A stretch of 64,000 nucleotides of DNA from Paracentrotus lividus (taxonomy: Eukaryota > Echinodermata > Echinoidea > Camarodonta > Echinidae), in the NCBI GenBank assembly GCA_940671915.1, contig CALNVZ010003433.1, positions 21,822,627 through 21,886,626 on the forward strand, in the 5' to 3' direction. This document shows, one piece after another, positions 44,350 to 55,214 of the stretch (positions within the stretch are counted from its first letter, which is position 1; every line of letters begins with the position of its first letter). Made by a program: the position numbers and the translations under genes. The notes beneath the pieces are model-generated. The model worked only from the letters and a program-made list of their open reading frames with translations, ran no database searches and was not told the DNA's origin.

Positions 44350-47300
44350 GTGAGCTGTTTTCTCTGCCGGAAATGACACAGAGTCAATCACAGCTGTGTC
44401 CAAACTGTGGAAACACTGTGAAAATGGGCCAGATCCACATAGTCGACACTGTGAACACAGTGTCCGAGTCCTCACAATGTGACAACTGTGTGGATTTGGC
44501 CCATTTTCACAGTGTCGGTACTGGAAACAGTACGGAACAATATGAACACACTATGTCAAAGTGTGTTTACATTGTATTCACACTGTGTGTTTTTTTTTCG
44601 GCATTGTAGGCTACCGTTTTGTTATACTTCCCAAAACATCAAATTTGAATTTGATTGGAAGTCACATTTCTCTGTATTTGCATGGACCAATAAAGAATCT
44701 TGTATCTTGTATCTTGTAAAAGAGCACTATGTTACTCAGATAACAGTGATGGATGTAGTCAGCTAAAATCCTATTATGTTTCACTATATGTCTACACCTT
44801 TTGATTTAGCATGAATATTTAGTGAAAGTTATGGATCACGGAACAATAATGTCAGTTTTGAAACCGATAATATAGGTTTTCCCGGTCAATTTCATTGTTT
44901 TGTCAATCAATTGCATGTTAGAGGCATTCATTTTCGGGGAAAACGCTGATACATCGAAATGTTACCAGTCAATATCATATTCAATCATCAAAATTAACGA
45001 TTATTGTGATTGATTTCGTATTTGCGCATTCTACTTCACATACTAAGCATATACATTCGGTAATAACTATTCAATTTCATCGACATTTCATTCCATATAC
45101 TCAAATTCGCACTAATTTGAATGCACAAAGAATGAAATTAAATGACTATATCCGAATTTGAACTTTGCAACAATTAATTTGTGTCCCTAAAAGCGAATTT
45201 GAGAGCATGAACACGAAATTGTTTGACTAAAGTCAGTCTGTCGCATCAAACACACGAATTTGAATACACATTAAATGAAAACGGATGATAAATGTATGAA
45301 TTTGGCCGGGAAAACCTATACATTCGTACCACAATAATTACAAAGTAGCTAAAAAAAGTGCTTTCCCCCTCACAATTTATTTTCCCTTTATTATAGGTTT
45401 TCCCGGTCGATTTCACTGGTTTGAGAGTCAGTTTCATGTTAGAGACATTTATTTTCGTTAAATACGCTGATGCACCGACGTTTAGACATTCAAAATCGTT
45501 TTTCGCATTTGTGCATTCTAGTTCACATAATAAGTATATATATTTCGGCAATGTTTATTCAAATTCGTTTTCATCCTGTCACCGTCTCATTCCGTATATT
45601 CAAATTCGTTCATAGACAAACAAGTTCATGATAGAAGCATTCAAATTAAACATGAGGTACCCATTAGAATTTACGTTGCTTATGCATTATTTCAAATTAT
45701 AAGTCAGAACATATTTGGAAATGTTAACAAAGATGTAAAATGAAGATCATAATAAAATATTCTAATTGTAACGATGAAAATAAAGATTTGCAATGAAGAC
45801 ATTTACACCTAAGAATCATGATGATGGAAAATGGTGTTCACGAATGCAATACAATGATCATAAGATGATGGCGATGATTTATTCTGAAAAACAAATAAAT
45901 TTGGGGATAAAAGAGAAGTGTCTGAATTAAAAATGAAAACGATGATCAATATAGCCTAATGATGAAAGTAAAATCACATAAAGTAGTCAAGATTACTCTT
46001 TTATATGTATGTGTATACGAATATAACGGAAATGGATACTGAATCATGGAAATTGATCGCTTTAAAACGAAATTGAAAGTGTTTTAAAGAGCTTACCCTG
46101 CTATCGCACTAATTTGAATGCATTGATAATGAAATTGAATGATTATACCCGAATTTGAACTTTGTAACCATTAATTTGAGTGCCTAAAAATGAATTTGTG
46201 AGCATGAACAAGAAATTGTTTGACTTAAGTCAGTCTGCCCCACCAAAGACGAATTTGAATACACATGAAATGAAAACGGTTGGTAAATGTATGAAATTGG
46301 CCGGGAAAACCTATAATAAAATTACAGGCTTATTCATACTGAAATTTTTTTCGGCCCTGTTAATGACGAACGGTAATGTCGCAGCGACGAAAAATGTTAC
46401 AGCCAACGCATAATGTCGCACCTTTTTTCATTCATGTCATGACGCATAATGTCGCATAAAACTTCTGACGCATAACGTTACATAACCCCAGTGCATTATG
46501 TCGAAGTGGAATTTGTTTTAGGACTCTGAAATCATGCTCAGTGGGGCTCAAACAGCCTTGCATTCCAGACTGGTGCGACATCATCAGTTTTGCGTCAGGA
46601 CATGGATGAAAAAAGTTTCGACATTATGCGTCGCCTGCGACATTGCGTTGAAGGGTCAACGCATAATGTCACTTGCTGCGACATTATACGTTGGTGAGAC
46701 ATTATGCGCCTCCGCGACATTACCGGTCGAATCAGGCCCTACTATTGATAGTTATCTCAAAAGATATATTTATAAGACTTGCTTCTTTATATTAACACAG
46801 TCAATGAGAAACAGACCCGTCTGTTCTCTAAAATCATGCTCTAGGTTTAGTCCTAGATTTCTTCTGTATTTGTTATTTACTAAATTAATACGGAATTACT
46901 TTGTTAAGACTATATTTGGATTGTGTCTTAATCGTGTGATTATCATTTTTCGAATCCAGTACTTTGGGAATTATGCCAACAACTTTGGACTTCGAAAGTA
47001 CATCCAATACAAGACCAAAGTCAACACCATACTCCCTGCCGTCGACTATGATATGACTGGAAGATGGAAGTTATCTTTGACGACCACGGAAGACGGAGCG
47101 ACGAGGGAAGAAACATTCGATGCCGTAATGGTATGCACCGGACATCACTGCACTCCAAACATACCTCACTTTGAAGGTAAATTCTTGATGCCGGTGTGTT
47201 GGTAGATACGGTCCCACGGTACATTTGGTACTGTCACCAAACCCGCTAAGAGAATTGTAAGGCCATCAAATAGATTAGCGCGAGAACTATTGTACAGTCA

Positions 47301-47355
47301 TAAAACATAAAAACAACATCAAAATTGAAGACGAGAGTGAGAGAGAGAGAGAGAT

Positions 47356-47392
<37 letters not shown>

Positions 47393-50300
47393 AGAAAGTG
47401 TTAGACTGTTATAACATGCATATATAATAATGGACTAATATATCAATCCATTCTCTTTCCAATGATGTATGTTTTTTTTCCAGGCTTGAATGACTTCAAA
47501 GGAGAGGTTCTTCACACTCATGACTACTTGAATCAAGATAAATACCGAGGAAAACGAATCGTGGTCATCGGTATGGGGAACTCTGGTGTGGACGCCGCAG
47601 TCGAGCTTGGTAAAGTGGCCACAAAGGTACTTTGAAGGAACCAATAACCACTATGGGTATCTTAAAAAGACAAATCCATTTCAGAAATTGAAAGATTGGC
47701 CTAATCTCCTGCGTTCTTGAGTTACGTCATGCCATACGCATGGCATGCCATAGCCGTCTGGCATCTAGGAATTATTGAGTTTGCCCTTATAAGGATTGAA
47801 TTCAATAGCAACCATGACAATAGGCTCTTCGGAAGACAGGAGAGTAGCCTACGTTGTTGTGGAACCCTAACTTTGTAATGACAAACTCAATAAGGCCTGG
47901 ATGGCAGAGGGTTCTAGCATTCCATGCTTAGGCATTACGTCATAAATCCCGCTCAATGAACATTTTCAAGTATTTGGGAGGAGGCAGTTTAATGTTCGAT
48001 GATCTTTTATTCTGAATACTAATAATGACAAATATAGCTTTAATTTAAATGTATTTATATGCTATGCCTACTCAGCTTTATATAAATGTATGGTTATATT
48101 CACTAAGATATGTAACGTTAGTATGTTTCCCTTTTCAATCTAAACAGTTGTACTTGAGTACGAGAAGTGGAGCTTGGATCTGGGTACGATTGGCCGATAA
48201 GTGTATTCCAAGTGATCTAAGTAACAGGGTTGAGAGGTCCCTACCCCTCTGGTTTACCGAATATTCACTTCGAAAATTAAGCCAGTGAGTACAACCCATA
48301 CCGAGTTTGTCCACGGCACTCTGTGCGCTCCTCTGCGATACGATTCGGAAAATGTGATATTTTACATTAATTATGACATCTAAAACAAGTAAAATTATCT
48401 TGTGTGGGCGTTCGAAACATGCAATCGAGATTTTGTTCAGTTGCAAGAGTTTCGGACCGAATGCTAAATGGGCCTCAAATTGATTTCACTTTAATATGGA
48501 ATACATTTTCATTATATACAGAGAAGGGCATTAGTTTCGATTTCAGCGTTCATAGGAATACTCAAACCTTTTTTTTTTTTTTTTTTTTTTTTTTTTGGGG
48601 GGGGGGGGGAATGTTATATTATTTGATATGAAAATACAAACATGGAAAATTATACTTCCCACGTTCGCATTTTTATATAAGATAATGTAACATTTCACAA
48701 TGTGTGAAAATGCAGTGGATTCGAATTTGTCAAGCCTAGAAGTAACAATCAAGAACAATAACGCCTGGAAAGAATGAATCGAGTGTGCTCTATATGTCGC
48801 AATAACATTCCTTTGATAATTTGCTTGAATAAGAAGAGATGATGATCGTCTATAACGTTTTTGTGGGGGTAGGGTTGAGCAAGAAATAAACATCGTTTTG
48901 TTGGGGGGGGGGGTAATGTCAAAATAAAGCGGGAACATCTTGGAGAAGAAGATGAAACAAAAACAAAAAGAAAGAAAGATAAAAAAAGAAGAGGAGGAGG
49001 AGGAAGACGAAGAAGACCTAAGGGTTTCTGATATCCTACGGAATGTATGAAAATGAATAGGCCTGCAGTACACTCTAAAAACTGAAGTGCTGTTTTTAGC
49101 TCTTCAGAGGCTGAAATCAGCCCTTTTTAAGAGCTTGTATAGTGACTGCACTCAAAGTGCTGTTTTAGCACGTTCACGTGAGCTAAAATTTCAGCAAAAA
49201 TGGACAAAAACGGCGTGACTTCGTTAGGATTCGACCCTGGATCCTCTGGATGAGAAGCGCTTACGAGCACGTTAGACCAAATTCACATCTTACGATTGCT
49301 AGCGGGAACATATTGTTTCATGATGAACTTTCTTCAACGTTGCCATAATTATCAACTATGCTTTCACAATTCAATCAAGTTAGGGAGATCTCCTTTGGTC
49401 TATTGGTAACGTCAGCGGTACTCTTCCATGTCTAGGTGAACCCGGTTCGAATCCCATACCGACCATGAACATTTTTGTTGTTGATAAAACAACACTTCAG
49501 GTGCCGATTAGCACTTCAAGTGCAGTCACTATACGAGTACCAATAAATTAACACTTTCCGTTTTTAGAATGTATATACATATTTGTATACATATTTTAAT
49601 TCAACATAAAAGGTCACGTGTAGATCACAAACTCCTTGGCATCGAGCCCAACTTCAAGGTCACCGCTGCTCATCCTACAGTAAATGATGATCTTCCTGGT
49701 GCCATCGTCAGCGGTTTGGTCACTATCAAGCCAAACATTCGCCGCTTCAACGAAAACAGCGTTGTCTTCGAAGACGGTAGCGAAGAAGAAATTGACGTGG
49801 TCGTCCTCGCAACCGGGTATCAAATCTCGTTCCCATACATTCCTCAGAGTGTACTGCCGATCAATGATAACAATGTTGAGATGTACAAGTTCGTATTTAA
49901 CCCGCAGCATAAACACCCGACTATGGCTGTCCTTGGTCTTGTTCAGCCAATAGGACCGATCTTCCCACCTGCCGAACTCCAGGCCCGCTGGGCTACCAGA
50001 GTCTTTAAAGGTGAGTCTACCATGTCAACAGTCCGCAGTGGCAGAAGCGGATCCAGGATAATTTGAAAAAAAGTTTTGATATTAATATCTACAGTCAATG
50101 GGTGGTTTTCAGATTATAGGGGGAGGGGGCGTCCGCTGCGCCTCCGCCTGATCCGCCACTGACAGTGGTGCGTCACTGCCGAGCACAGATGGGGGTCAAA
50201 GTCCTATCTTCTAACATTTTAAAACAAGTTTTGGGTTTTTTTCTTCTTCGTTTCGAGATTGGGCCTGGTCCGTTACCCCTGAATCTGCGCATACTTTACT

Positions 50301-51606
50301 ACGTCCTCCCAAAACCCGTTTGTTAGAATTATGTCTTCGGGATGTCAGTCAAGTGGCAAGTTTCGTTTGAAGTAGTGCCATAAAGATTTTGATGGCAAAA
50401 GATAGTTCCCTTTGGAATTCATAGAAAACTACAATTCTTTAAAGTTTGATGGCAACATTAATGCCAAAAATCTAACGGAAAAAAGTCTTTAAGGCGTTAT
50501 CGGCCACCATGAAATCCTACTTAAAGCCTGTATTTCAAACATATTAATCATGCCTTTCTTCCTCGTGTTAGGTGTCAACCAGCTGCCGACCAAAGAAGTT
50601 ATGTTGAAGCGCATTCGACAGAGGAAGATGGAAATGGCGAGACGATACAAGAAATCTCCGAGACATACAATTCAGGTAAAAATATTGTGATTCGATTAAT
50701 CTGTAGTTATATGACAAGAGAAGACCCTCCCCTCTCGGACCCTCTGGCCGTTCCTCATGTCATGCATGTAATCCATGATGAAGTTGATGTGCTACTAATA
50801 TAGTACACTTGTCGACAAATTCGGTCAATTTTACCTCGGTTTCGGGAGCCAAACAAAATGCTTATGTTTACGAGGATGATGAATTTGGTTTATGTGATCG
50901 CTTCACGTTTGTTTTATCACATGCTAGTCCACATTATAAGGTTGTACTCTGGAGGAGCACCCAGCTAGATATTTCGTATTGTTGATCAATTCCATTGTCT
51001 TCTATAACTCCCTCACCCCCCGCTCAAAAAAAAAAAAAAAAAAAAAAAAATCCAATTAGAATTCTTTTAAAAGCTGTTCGACTATAAAAGATTTGCCCGA
51101 ATATGAATTTATTTTAGTAATATTTCGGTCCCTATTTTTTTTTTCATGCAGTGGTCTCCTTGTTTTTCTCGTGAAGAAGAAAACAAAAATCGGCATTGAC
51201 ATTTCATAATTTCTGACAGGTGGATATAATGCCTTATATGGACGAAGTCGCTAGAGAGATCGGAGCCAAGCCCAACTTGTTTTGGCTCCTCCTGACAGAC
51301 CCGGTCCTGGCCTATCACTATCTGTTCTCTCCTTACATTCCGGCCCAGTATCGGATCACTGGTCCACATCCTTGGTCTGGGGCTAAGAAACATATTAGCA
51401 CAGTCTGGCCCAGGATCATGAAGCCTTACAAGACCAGGCACGGTGGGACCAAGTCTATGAAGGACGTCAAAGGATCCGGGTTTAGCTACATCAAGTTCTT
51501 CCTGGCTATTGGAATCTTCAGTGCATCTGGGGTTGCATTGTTACGTCACTATCCTTCTTGGATAGGTAAACAAATTGAGCTAGTCCTGTCTTACATTAGA
51601 CGATAA
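44071..51606 (+). CDS. FMO: Flavin-containing monooxygenase, 7 exons, 554 aa
   Basis: FMOs are microsomal flavoenzymes that use NADPH and O2 to oxygenate nucleophilic N and S atoms in xenobiotics and metabolites. Exons joined: 44071-44349, 46960-47176, 47484-47626, 48148-48284, 49613-50010, 50572-50675, 51220-51606; all borders are AG/GT and all phases agree. Motifs: FAD-binding G14-AGPC-G19; FMO signature F170-KG-EVL-H176-THD-Y180; NADPH-binding G195-MGNS-G200; ATGY at 325-328. Residues about 516-534 form a hydrophobic C-terminal anchor, as in vertebrate FMO1-5. The length is normal for the family (532-558). An in-frame ATG at 43975 would add 32 residues, but 44071 places the FAD motif at the usual position and has a good context (CATCATCATGG). 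No break is seen. Which vertebrate FMO is closest cannot be told by eye. Confidence 0.96.
44385..44600. mobile_element. Hairpin MITE with CACTGTG modules
   Basis: AACACTGTGAAAATGGGCCA (44409 on) is mirrored by TGGCCCATTTTCACAGTGT (near 44497). Further CACACTGTG/CACAGTGT modules extend to 44590. In FMO intron 1. Confidence 0.7.
44871..45320. mobile_element. MITE with TATAGGTTTTCCCGG ends, copy 1
   Basis: Starts TATAGGTTTTCCCGGTCAAT and ends TTGGCCGGGAAAACCTATA. The interior is rich in AATTTGAA motifs. Non-coding. Confidence 0.85.
45392..46315. mobile_element. MITE with TATAGGTTTTCCCGG ends, copy 2
   Basis: Same ends as copy 1 and the same right-hand interior (GAATTTGAACTTTG... region at 46150-46290), but with about 0.5 kb of extra internal sequence. 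It lies 71 bp from copy 1 in the same orientation. Confidence 0.85.
46350..46742. mobile_element. Inverted-repeat element built of CATAATGTCGC motifs
   Basis: Ends pair imperfectly (GGCCCTG...GGTAATGTCGC with GCGACATTACCGG...CAGGCC). The interior repeats CGCATAATGTCGCA and its complement about ten times. It stops about 220 bp before FMO exon 2. Confidence 0.7.
46960..47176 (+). CDS. FMO: FMO exon 2
   Basis: 217 nt, acceptor AATCCAG, donor GTAAAT, phase 0 to 1. Contains YANNFGLRKYIQYKTKV and AVMVCTGHHCTPNIPHFEG, matching the strand before the NADPH domain. Confidence 0.95.
47336..47392. repeat. GA microsatellite
   Basis: About 55 bp of GAGAGA repeat with a few interruptions, in FMO intron 2 and about 90 bp before exon 3. 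Confidence 0.95.
47484..47626 (+). CDS. FMO: FMO exon 3 (FMO signature, NADPH motif)
   Basis: 143 nt, acceptor TTTTCCAG, donor GTACTT, phase 1 to 0. Contains FKGEVLHTHDY and RIVVIGMGNSGVDAAVELG, two diagnostic FMO motifs. Confidence 0.96.
48148..48284 (+). CDS. FMO: FMO exon 4
   Basis: 137 nt, acceptor TAAACAG, donor GTGAGT, phase 0 to 2. Encodes LYLSTRSGAWIWVRLADKC, aligning with the family's VFLSTTGGGW segment. It is the least conserved exon. Confidence 0.92.
49069..49573. mobile_element. MITE carrying two tRNA-like sequences
   Basis: Ends TACACTCTAAAAACTGAA and TTCCGTTTTTAGAATGTA are inverted copies, as are inner segments GTATAGTGACTGCACT and AGTGCAGTCACTATAC. The interior holds two tRNA-like stretches in opposite orientation (about 49211-49290 minus, 49391-49466 plus). 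In FMO intron 4, ending 40 bp before exon 5. Confidence 0.75.
49391..49466 (+). ncRNA. tRNA-like sequence (likely SINE head)
   Basis: A-box-like TGGTCTATTGGTAACG and a good B box GGTTCGAATCC, spaced as in a tRNA. The acceptor stem is poor and the setting is a MITE, so it is more likely a tRNA-derived repeat than a working tRNA. Confidence 0.45.
49613..50010 (+). CDS. FMO: FMO exon 5 (ATGY motif)
   Basis: 398 nt, acceptor CATAAAAG, donor GTGAGT, phase 2 to 1. Contains IDVVVLATGYQISFPYI and LGLVQPIGPIFPPAELQARW, strongly conserved in FMOs. Confidence 0.95.
50572..50675 (+). CDS. FMO: FMO exon 6
   Basis: 104 nt, acceptor GTGTTAG, donor GTAAAA, phase 1 to 0. Starts GVNQLPTKEVM, like GVNKLPP in vertebrate FMOs. 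Confidence 0.94.
51220..51606 (+). CDS. FMO: FMO exon 7 (C-terminus, membrane anchor, stop)
   Basis: Acceptor CTGACAG, stop TAA at 51604-51606. Contains GAKPNLFWLLLTDPVLAYH and QYRITGPHPWSGA, then the hydrophobic anchor YIKFFLAIGIFSASGVALL. Confidence 0.95.
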   Translation: MDIMPYMDEVAREIGAKPNLFWLLLTDPVLAYHYLFSPYIPAQYRITGPHPWSGAKKHISTVWPRIMKPYKTRHGGTKSMKDVKGSGFSYIKFFLAIGIFSASGVALLRHYPSWIGKQIELVLSYIRR

Positions 51607-51621
51607 ATAATCTTGACGAAA

Positions 51622-51627
51622 AATAAA
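51622..51627 (+). terminator. Candidate FMO poly(A) signal
   Basis: AATAAA 16 nt after the FMO stop codon. It would give a very short 3' UTR; further hexamers near 52200 and 52318 are alternatives. Confidence 0.4.
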
Positions 51628-52897
51628 GACCAAGTTTAATATGGTACGTGGAGTGAGGGTGGGGAGAGACCAACGCCTCAAATAAATATCTCCTGCATGT
51701 TGCAATGTTTTGTAGATTTTTTAAAGTTTGTGGGCAAATTTAGATATTCACACATGATTTTTATTTTGCTTTGTTGTTGTTTTTTGTTTGTTTGTTGTTT
51801 TGTTTTGTTTTGTTTTCGTTTTTGTTTGTTTGTTGTAGTTTTTGTTGTTGTTGTTGTTGTTGTTGTTGTTTTTTTTTTTTGGGGGGGGGGTGATCTTCTG
51901 TTTACTTGTCAATAGATTGAGCACCTCACCCTTGCTTGCCGTTCAAAATGGACTGTCAAATCCCTTAATCAAATCTTTGTTGTAGTTTCTATTTTTTTTT
52001 ATAGCACATTTCTATACAATTCTTGTTATTTCAATGTAAAATCAGCGTAATTTAGTCTGAGAAATTCTCCTACTATAACTACCGCTAACTCTTTTTACTA
52101 CTACATTGAAGGTATCTTCCTGTATATTGTTGAACGGATATCCTTACAGATTTTGGGTCAGTATTCAAGGAGTACAGAAAATTTATACAATGAAAAGCAA
52201 ATAAAATCTGATGTCTCTTTTTTATAATATCCAGACTTCTTAAAGCTCGTTTGAATTATGGCGGCTTGAAATATACCCACTTTCCTGCTATGTTACTGAA
52301 ATATGACATAAGTTCAATAAAATCTGAAATACTTATTGTGATAATTACATGAGTGACGAGGCATAATGAGCTTTAATGAATTATGATGATGATGATGACG
52401 AGAAGCCTAGTAACAAATGTAGTACAGACAAATTTTACGTATCGCTGGGATATTTAAACAGCCTGACAGATTAATTTTGTAAATAGTAAACGAACAAAAC
52501 AAACATCAAACAACCAAGATCTGGGAAAATGAAGGGGTGGGGGGGGGGGGGCGAACCGAAAGGCTATATACTTGGTTTTGATGTTAAATATTGTATTGTT
52601 AAAAGACTTTTTATTATGATTAATGTTGCGTACATGCATATCATATTTTTAATTTACTTACTCATAATTGTCATTTTCATTGTCAAATTTTTGTCATTGT
52701 CATTGTGAAATGTCTATTATGTACTATCATGTTTTAGTTTAATCACGGACCCATATCATATGTAAATATGCTTTGTCATGTACACAACGTGAGGTACGAA
52801 GAGTCAATAAATCTTTATAACAGTAATAATGTTACGTTGCATGTGCATTTTATAAGTTTCTAGAGTTTCCAAGTTTTTCTTTAGACTTGTGTAACAA
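51628..52897. other. Downstream of FMO: simple repeats only
   Basis: Holds a GTTTT/GTT tract (51770-51880), a G run and AT-rich sequence with AATAAA hexamers. No gene seen. Confidence 0.45.
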
Positions 52898-54128
52898 CCC
52901 TGATAGCAGAGTGACGTCTTAAAGACGTCACGTCAGACGTCTTAAAGACGTCAGGAAAAGACATCTTTATGACGTTAAATTTGCACCACGTTTGACGTCT
53001 TAAAGACATCGTATTTTTACGTCATTATTACTAGGGATGTCCACTAAAATTTTAAGTTATTTTTAAGTTGTTTTTGCTAGGTTTATTGGATAGAGCATTT
53101 TAAAAGAAAGATTTTGGTAGTTGAATTATCACAATTGGATGTTCCATTTCAAGATATGACCCAAAGAGTGTCTCAGGATTACCAATGAGCTGCTAGAACA
53201 CTTTTACAAGTTTCAGACAAAGCCAGAAAATGCATAAAAAGCTCAAGTTTATGGTCCTTTTGTATTTGATTTATTCAACCAAATAATACCAAACATTTCT
53301 ATGTGTGTATCAACATGAAATGAGATTATAGTAACATAATATGAGGCGTATGAGTAGATTATTACAAAAAGTTATGGCAGTACAAAACTGATGGTTTGAC
53401 AGGTATGTTACCGTATGTGATCCAATATGACCACCGTGGAAAAATACTCCATAGGGCATGTTTCAATAGGAACACCCTGGACAATAGGCTATTTCATGGT
53501 GGTGTGGCTCAGGGCTGAGTGTTGGTGAGGGTAGAGTAATTTAAAAACTTAAATGGCCAGTGGTAAACGTTGTTTTTTGTTTTTCACCCCAATACATTTT
53601 TTGTTCAAAAATAGTTACATTTTATAGATATCCACTTTTCCTTATCTGAATCTATTCCAATCATGAGAATTCTAGTCATAACACACATCACACACAAGCA
53701 TCACTTTGAACACGCTGTAGTGTTTTCATATCAATTTTTTCAACAGGAAGTTGATCACCTGCTGAGGTATTTTCTAAGGAAGAAACTGACCAATTAAGAA
53801 TAAAAATGATTGATATTTACCACTGGCCAAATGACAATTTCGAAAGCTGTTTTTTTATTGAAAATTTTGCTTTTCCTCTGCCTGGTGTATTATTGTGGCA
53901 GTGCATGGGTTATTGTTTGTATTGTAAATGCATGGGTGACTACATCCATACAGTGAAGTGGAAACCGTTCTAGTGGCTTTTTGCTGTTGTGTGGCCATCC
54001 CTATTATTACGTCTAAACTGACATCTTTATGACGAAAAATACGACGTCTTTAAGACGTCAAACGCGGGTGCAAATTTACGTCATAAAATTTTCTCTGACG
54101 TATTTAAGACGTCACTGTGCTATCAGGG
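52898..54128. mobile_element. GACGTC-palindrome element interrupted by a nested insertion
   Basis: Ends CCCTGATAGCAGAGTGACGT and ACGTCACTGTGCTATCAGGG are inverted. Without the insertion at 53032-54003 it is about 250 bp of AAGACGTCTTAAAGACGTC-type palindromes. Confidence 0.85.
53032..54003. mobile_element. Nested hAT-like non-autonomous element
   Basis: Inverted ends TAGGGATGTCCAC and GTGGCCATCCCTA; flanked on both sides by TTATTAC (53025-53031 and 54004-54010), a 7-bp duplication close to the 8 bp usual for hAT. No transposase frame. Confidence 0.75.
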
Positions 54129-54519
54129 ATGTTGACATTAATACTGAGTCCTATCCTATCCTACCTAACCTATCTAATATTATAACCTATGCTGTCCTAC
54201 ACAAAGGCCCTATTATACTGGCGGTGTGTCCGGTTCTGCTATATAAAGTGCTACAGACAAATGTTTGAAAAGACAGTTACTTATTATTAAATTACACTTT
54301 TGTTAATGAAATATGAAGAATTGTCATTATGAAGCACCTTGAAATTGTGTTATACATAATATGATAATAATTTAAAACAATTTTGATTATGTCAATAAGC
54401 CAAATGCCGGTTACATGGCTTAAAATTGCATATTTCTATTCATTTTCCCCTTTTTTTCAAATCTCAGAATACTGCTTATGAATATTCATGACCAACAGAA
54501 ACATTGTATTTTGGTCAAA

Positions 54520-55104
54520 ATGAAAGCAAAAAGTTGTCTTATAAACGTCGTAAAGACGTCTTAAAGATCGTATTTGGGTAAAAAATAGACAAAAAGTTGT
54601 CTTATATTAGACGTTTTAAAGACGTCTTAAAGATGTCGTATTTTGGTCAAAACTGACAAGAAAAGTGGTCTTATAGACGTCGTAAAGACATCAAAAAGTT
54701 GTCTTATAGACGTTTTAAAGACGTCTTAAAGATGTCGTATTTGGTCAAAAATGACAAGGAAAGTGATCTTTATAAACGTCGTAAAGACGTCTTAAAGATA
54801 TCATATTTGGGTAAAAAATAGACAAAAAAGTGGTCTTATAGACGTCGTAAAGACATCATAAAGACGTCATATTACTGTCATAATTTTTTGCTCCAAAAAT
54901 AGAAAATTAACGTCTTTGAAAGTCATTACCAAGAAGACATAATCACATCGCATAGAAACATGTAAAGATATTTAAATATCAGATTCTATTAATCGTTTGG
55001 AAGACGTCATTAAGAACATCATTATGTGTGTTTACGACGGTATGACGAGTTGACCAGTTTTGACCAGTTTAAGACGTCTTTAAGACGTCAGTCTGCTATC
55101 AGGG
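54520..55104. repeat. Second block of AAGACGTCTTAAAGA repeats
   Basis: A run of ACGTCGTAAAGACGTCTTAA units with spacers reading TCGTATTTGGGTAAAAAATAG, ending with the same terminus as the neighbouring element (GTCTGCTATCAGGG at 55091-55104). It is probably an expanded relative of that element. Confidence 0.8.
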
Positions 55105-55214
55105 AAGAGTTTGACATATCATATCGTAATGATTAAGAGAAAAAGGAAAGAAAAGAGAATGTCGTATCTTTGAAATATTCTTTATTTTTTTATGTTGTAA
55201 AGTAATATATTTCA

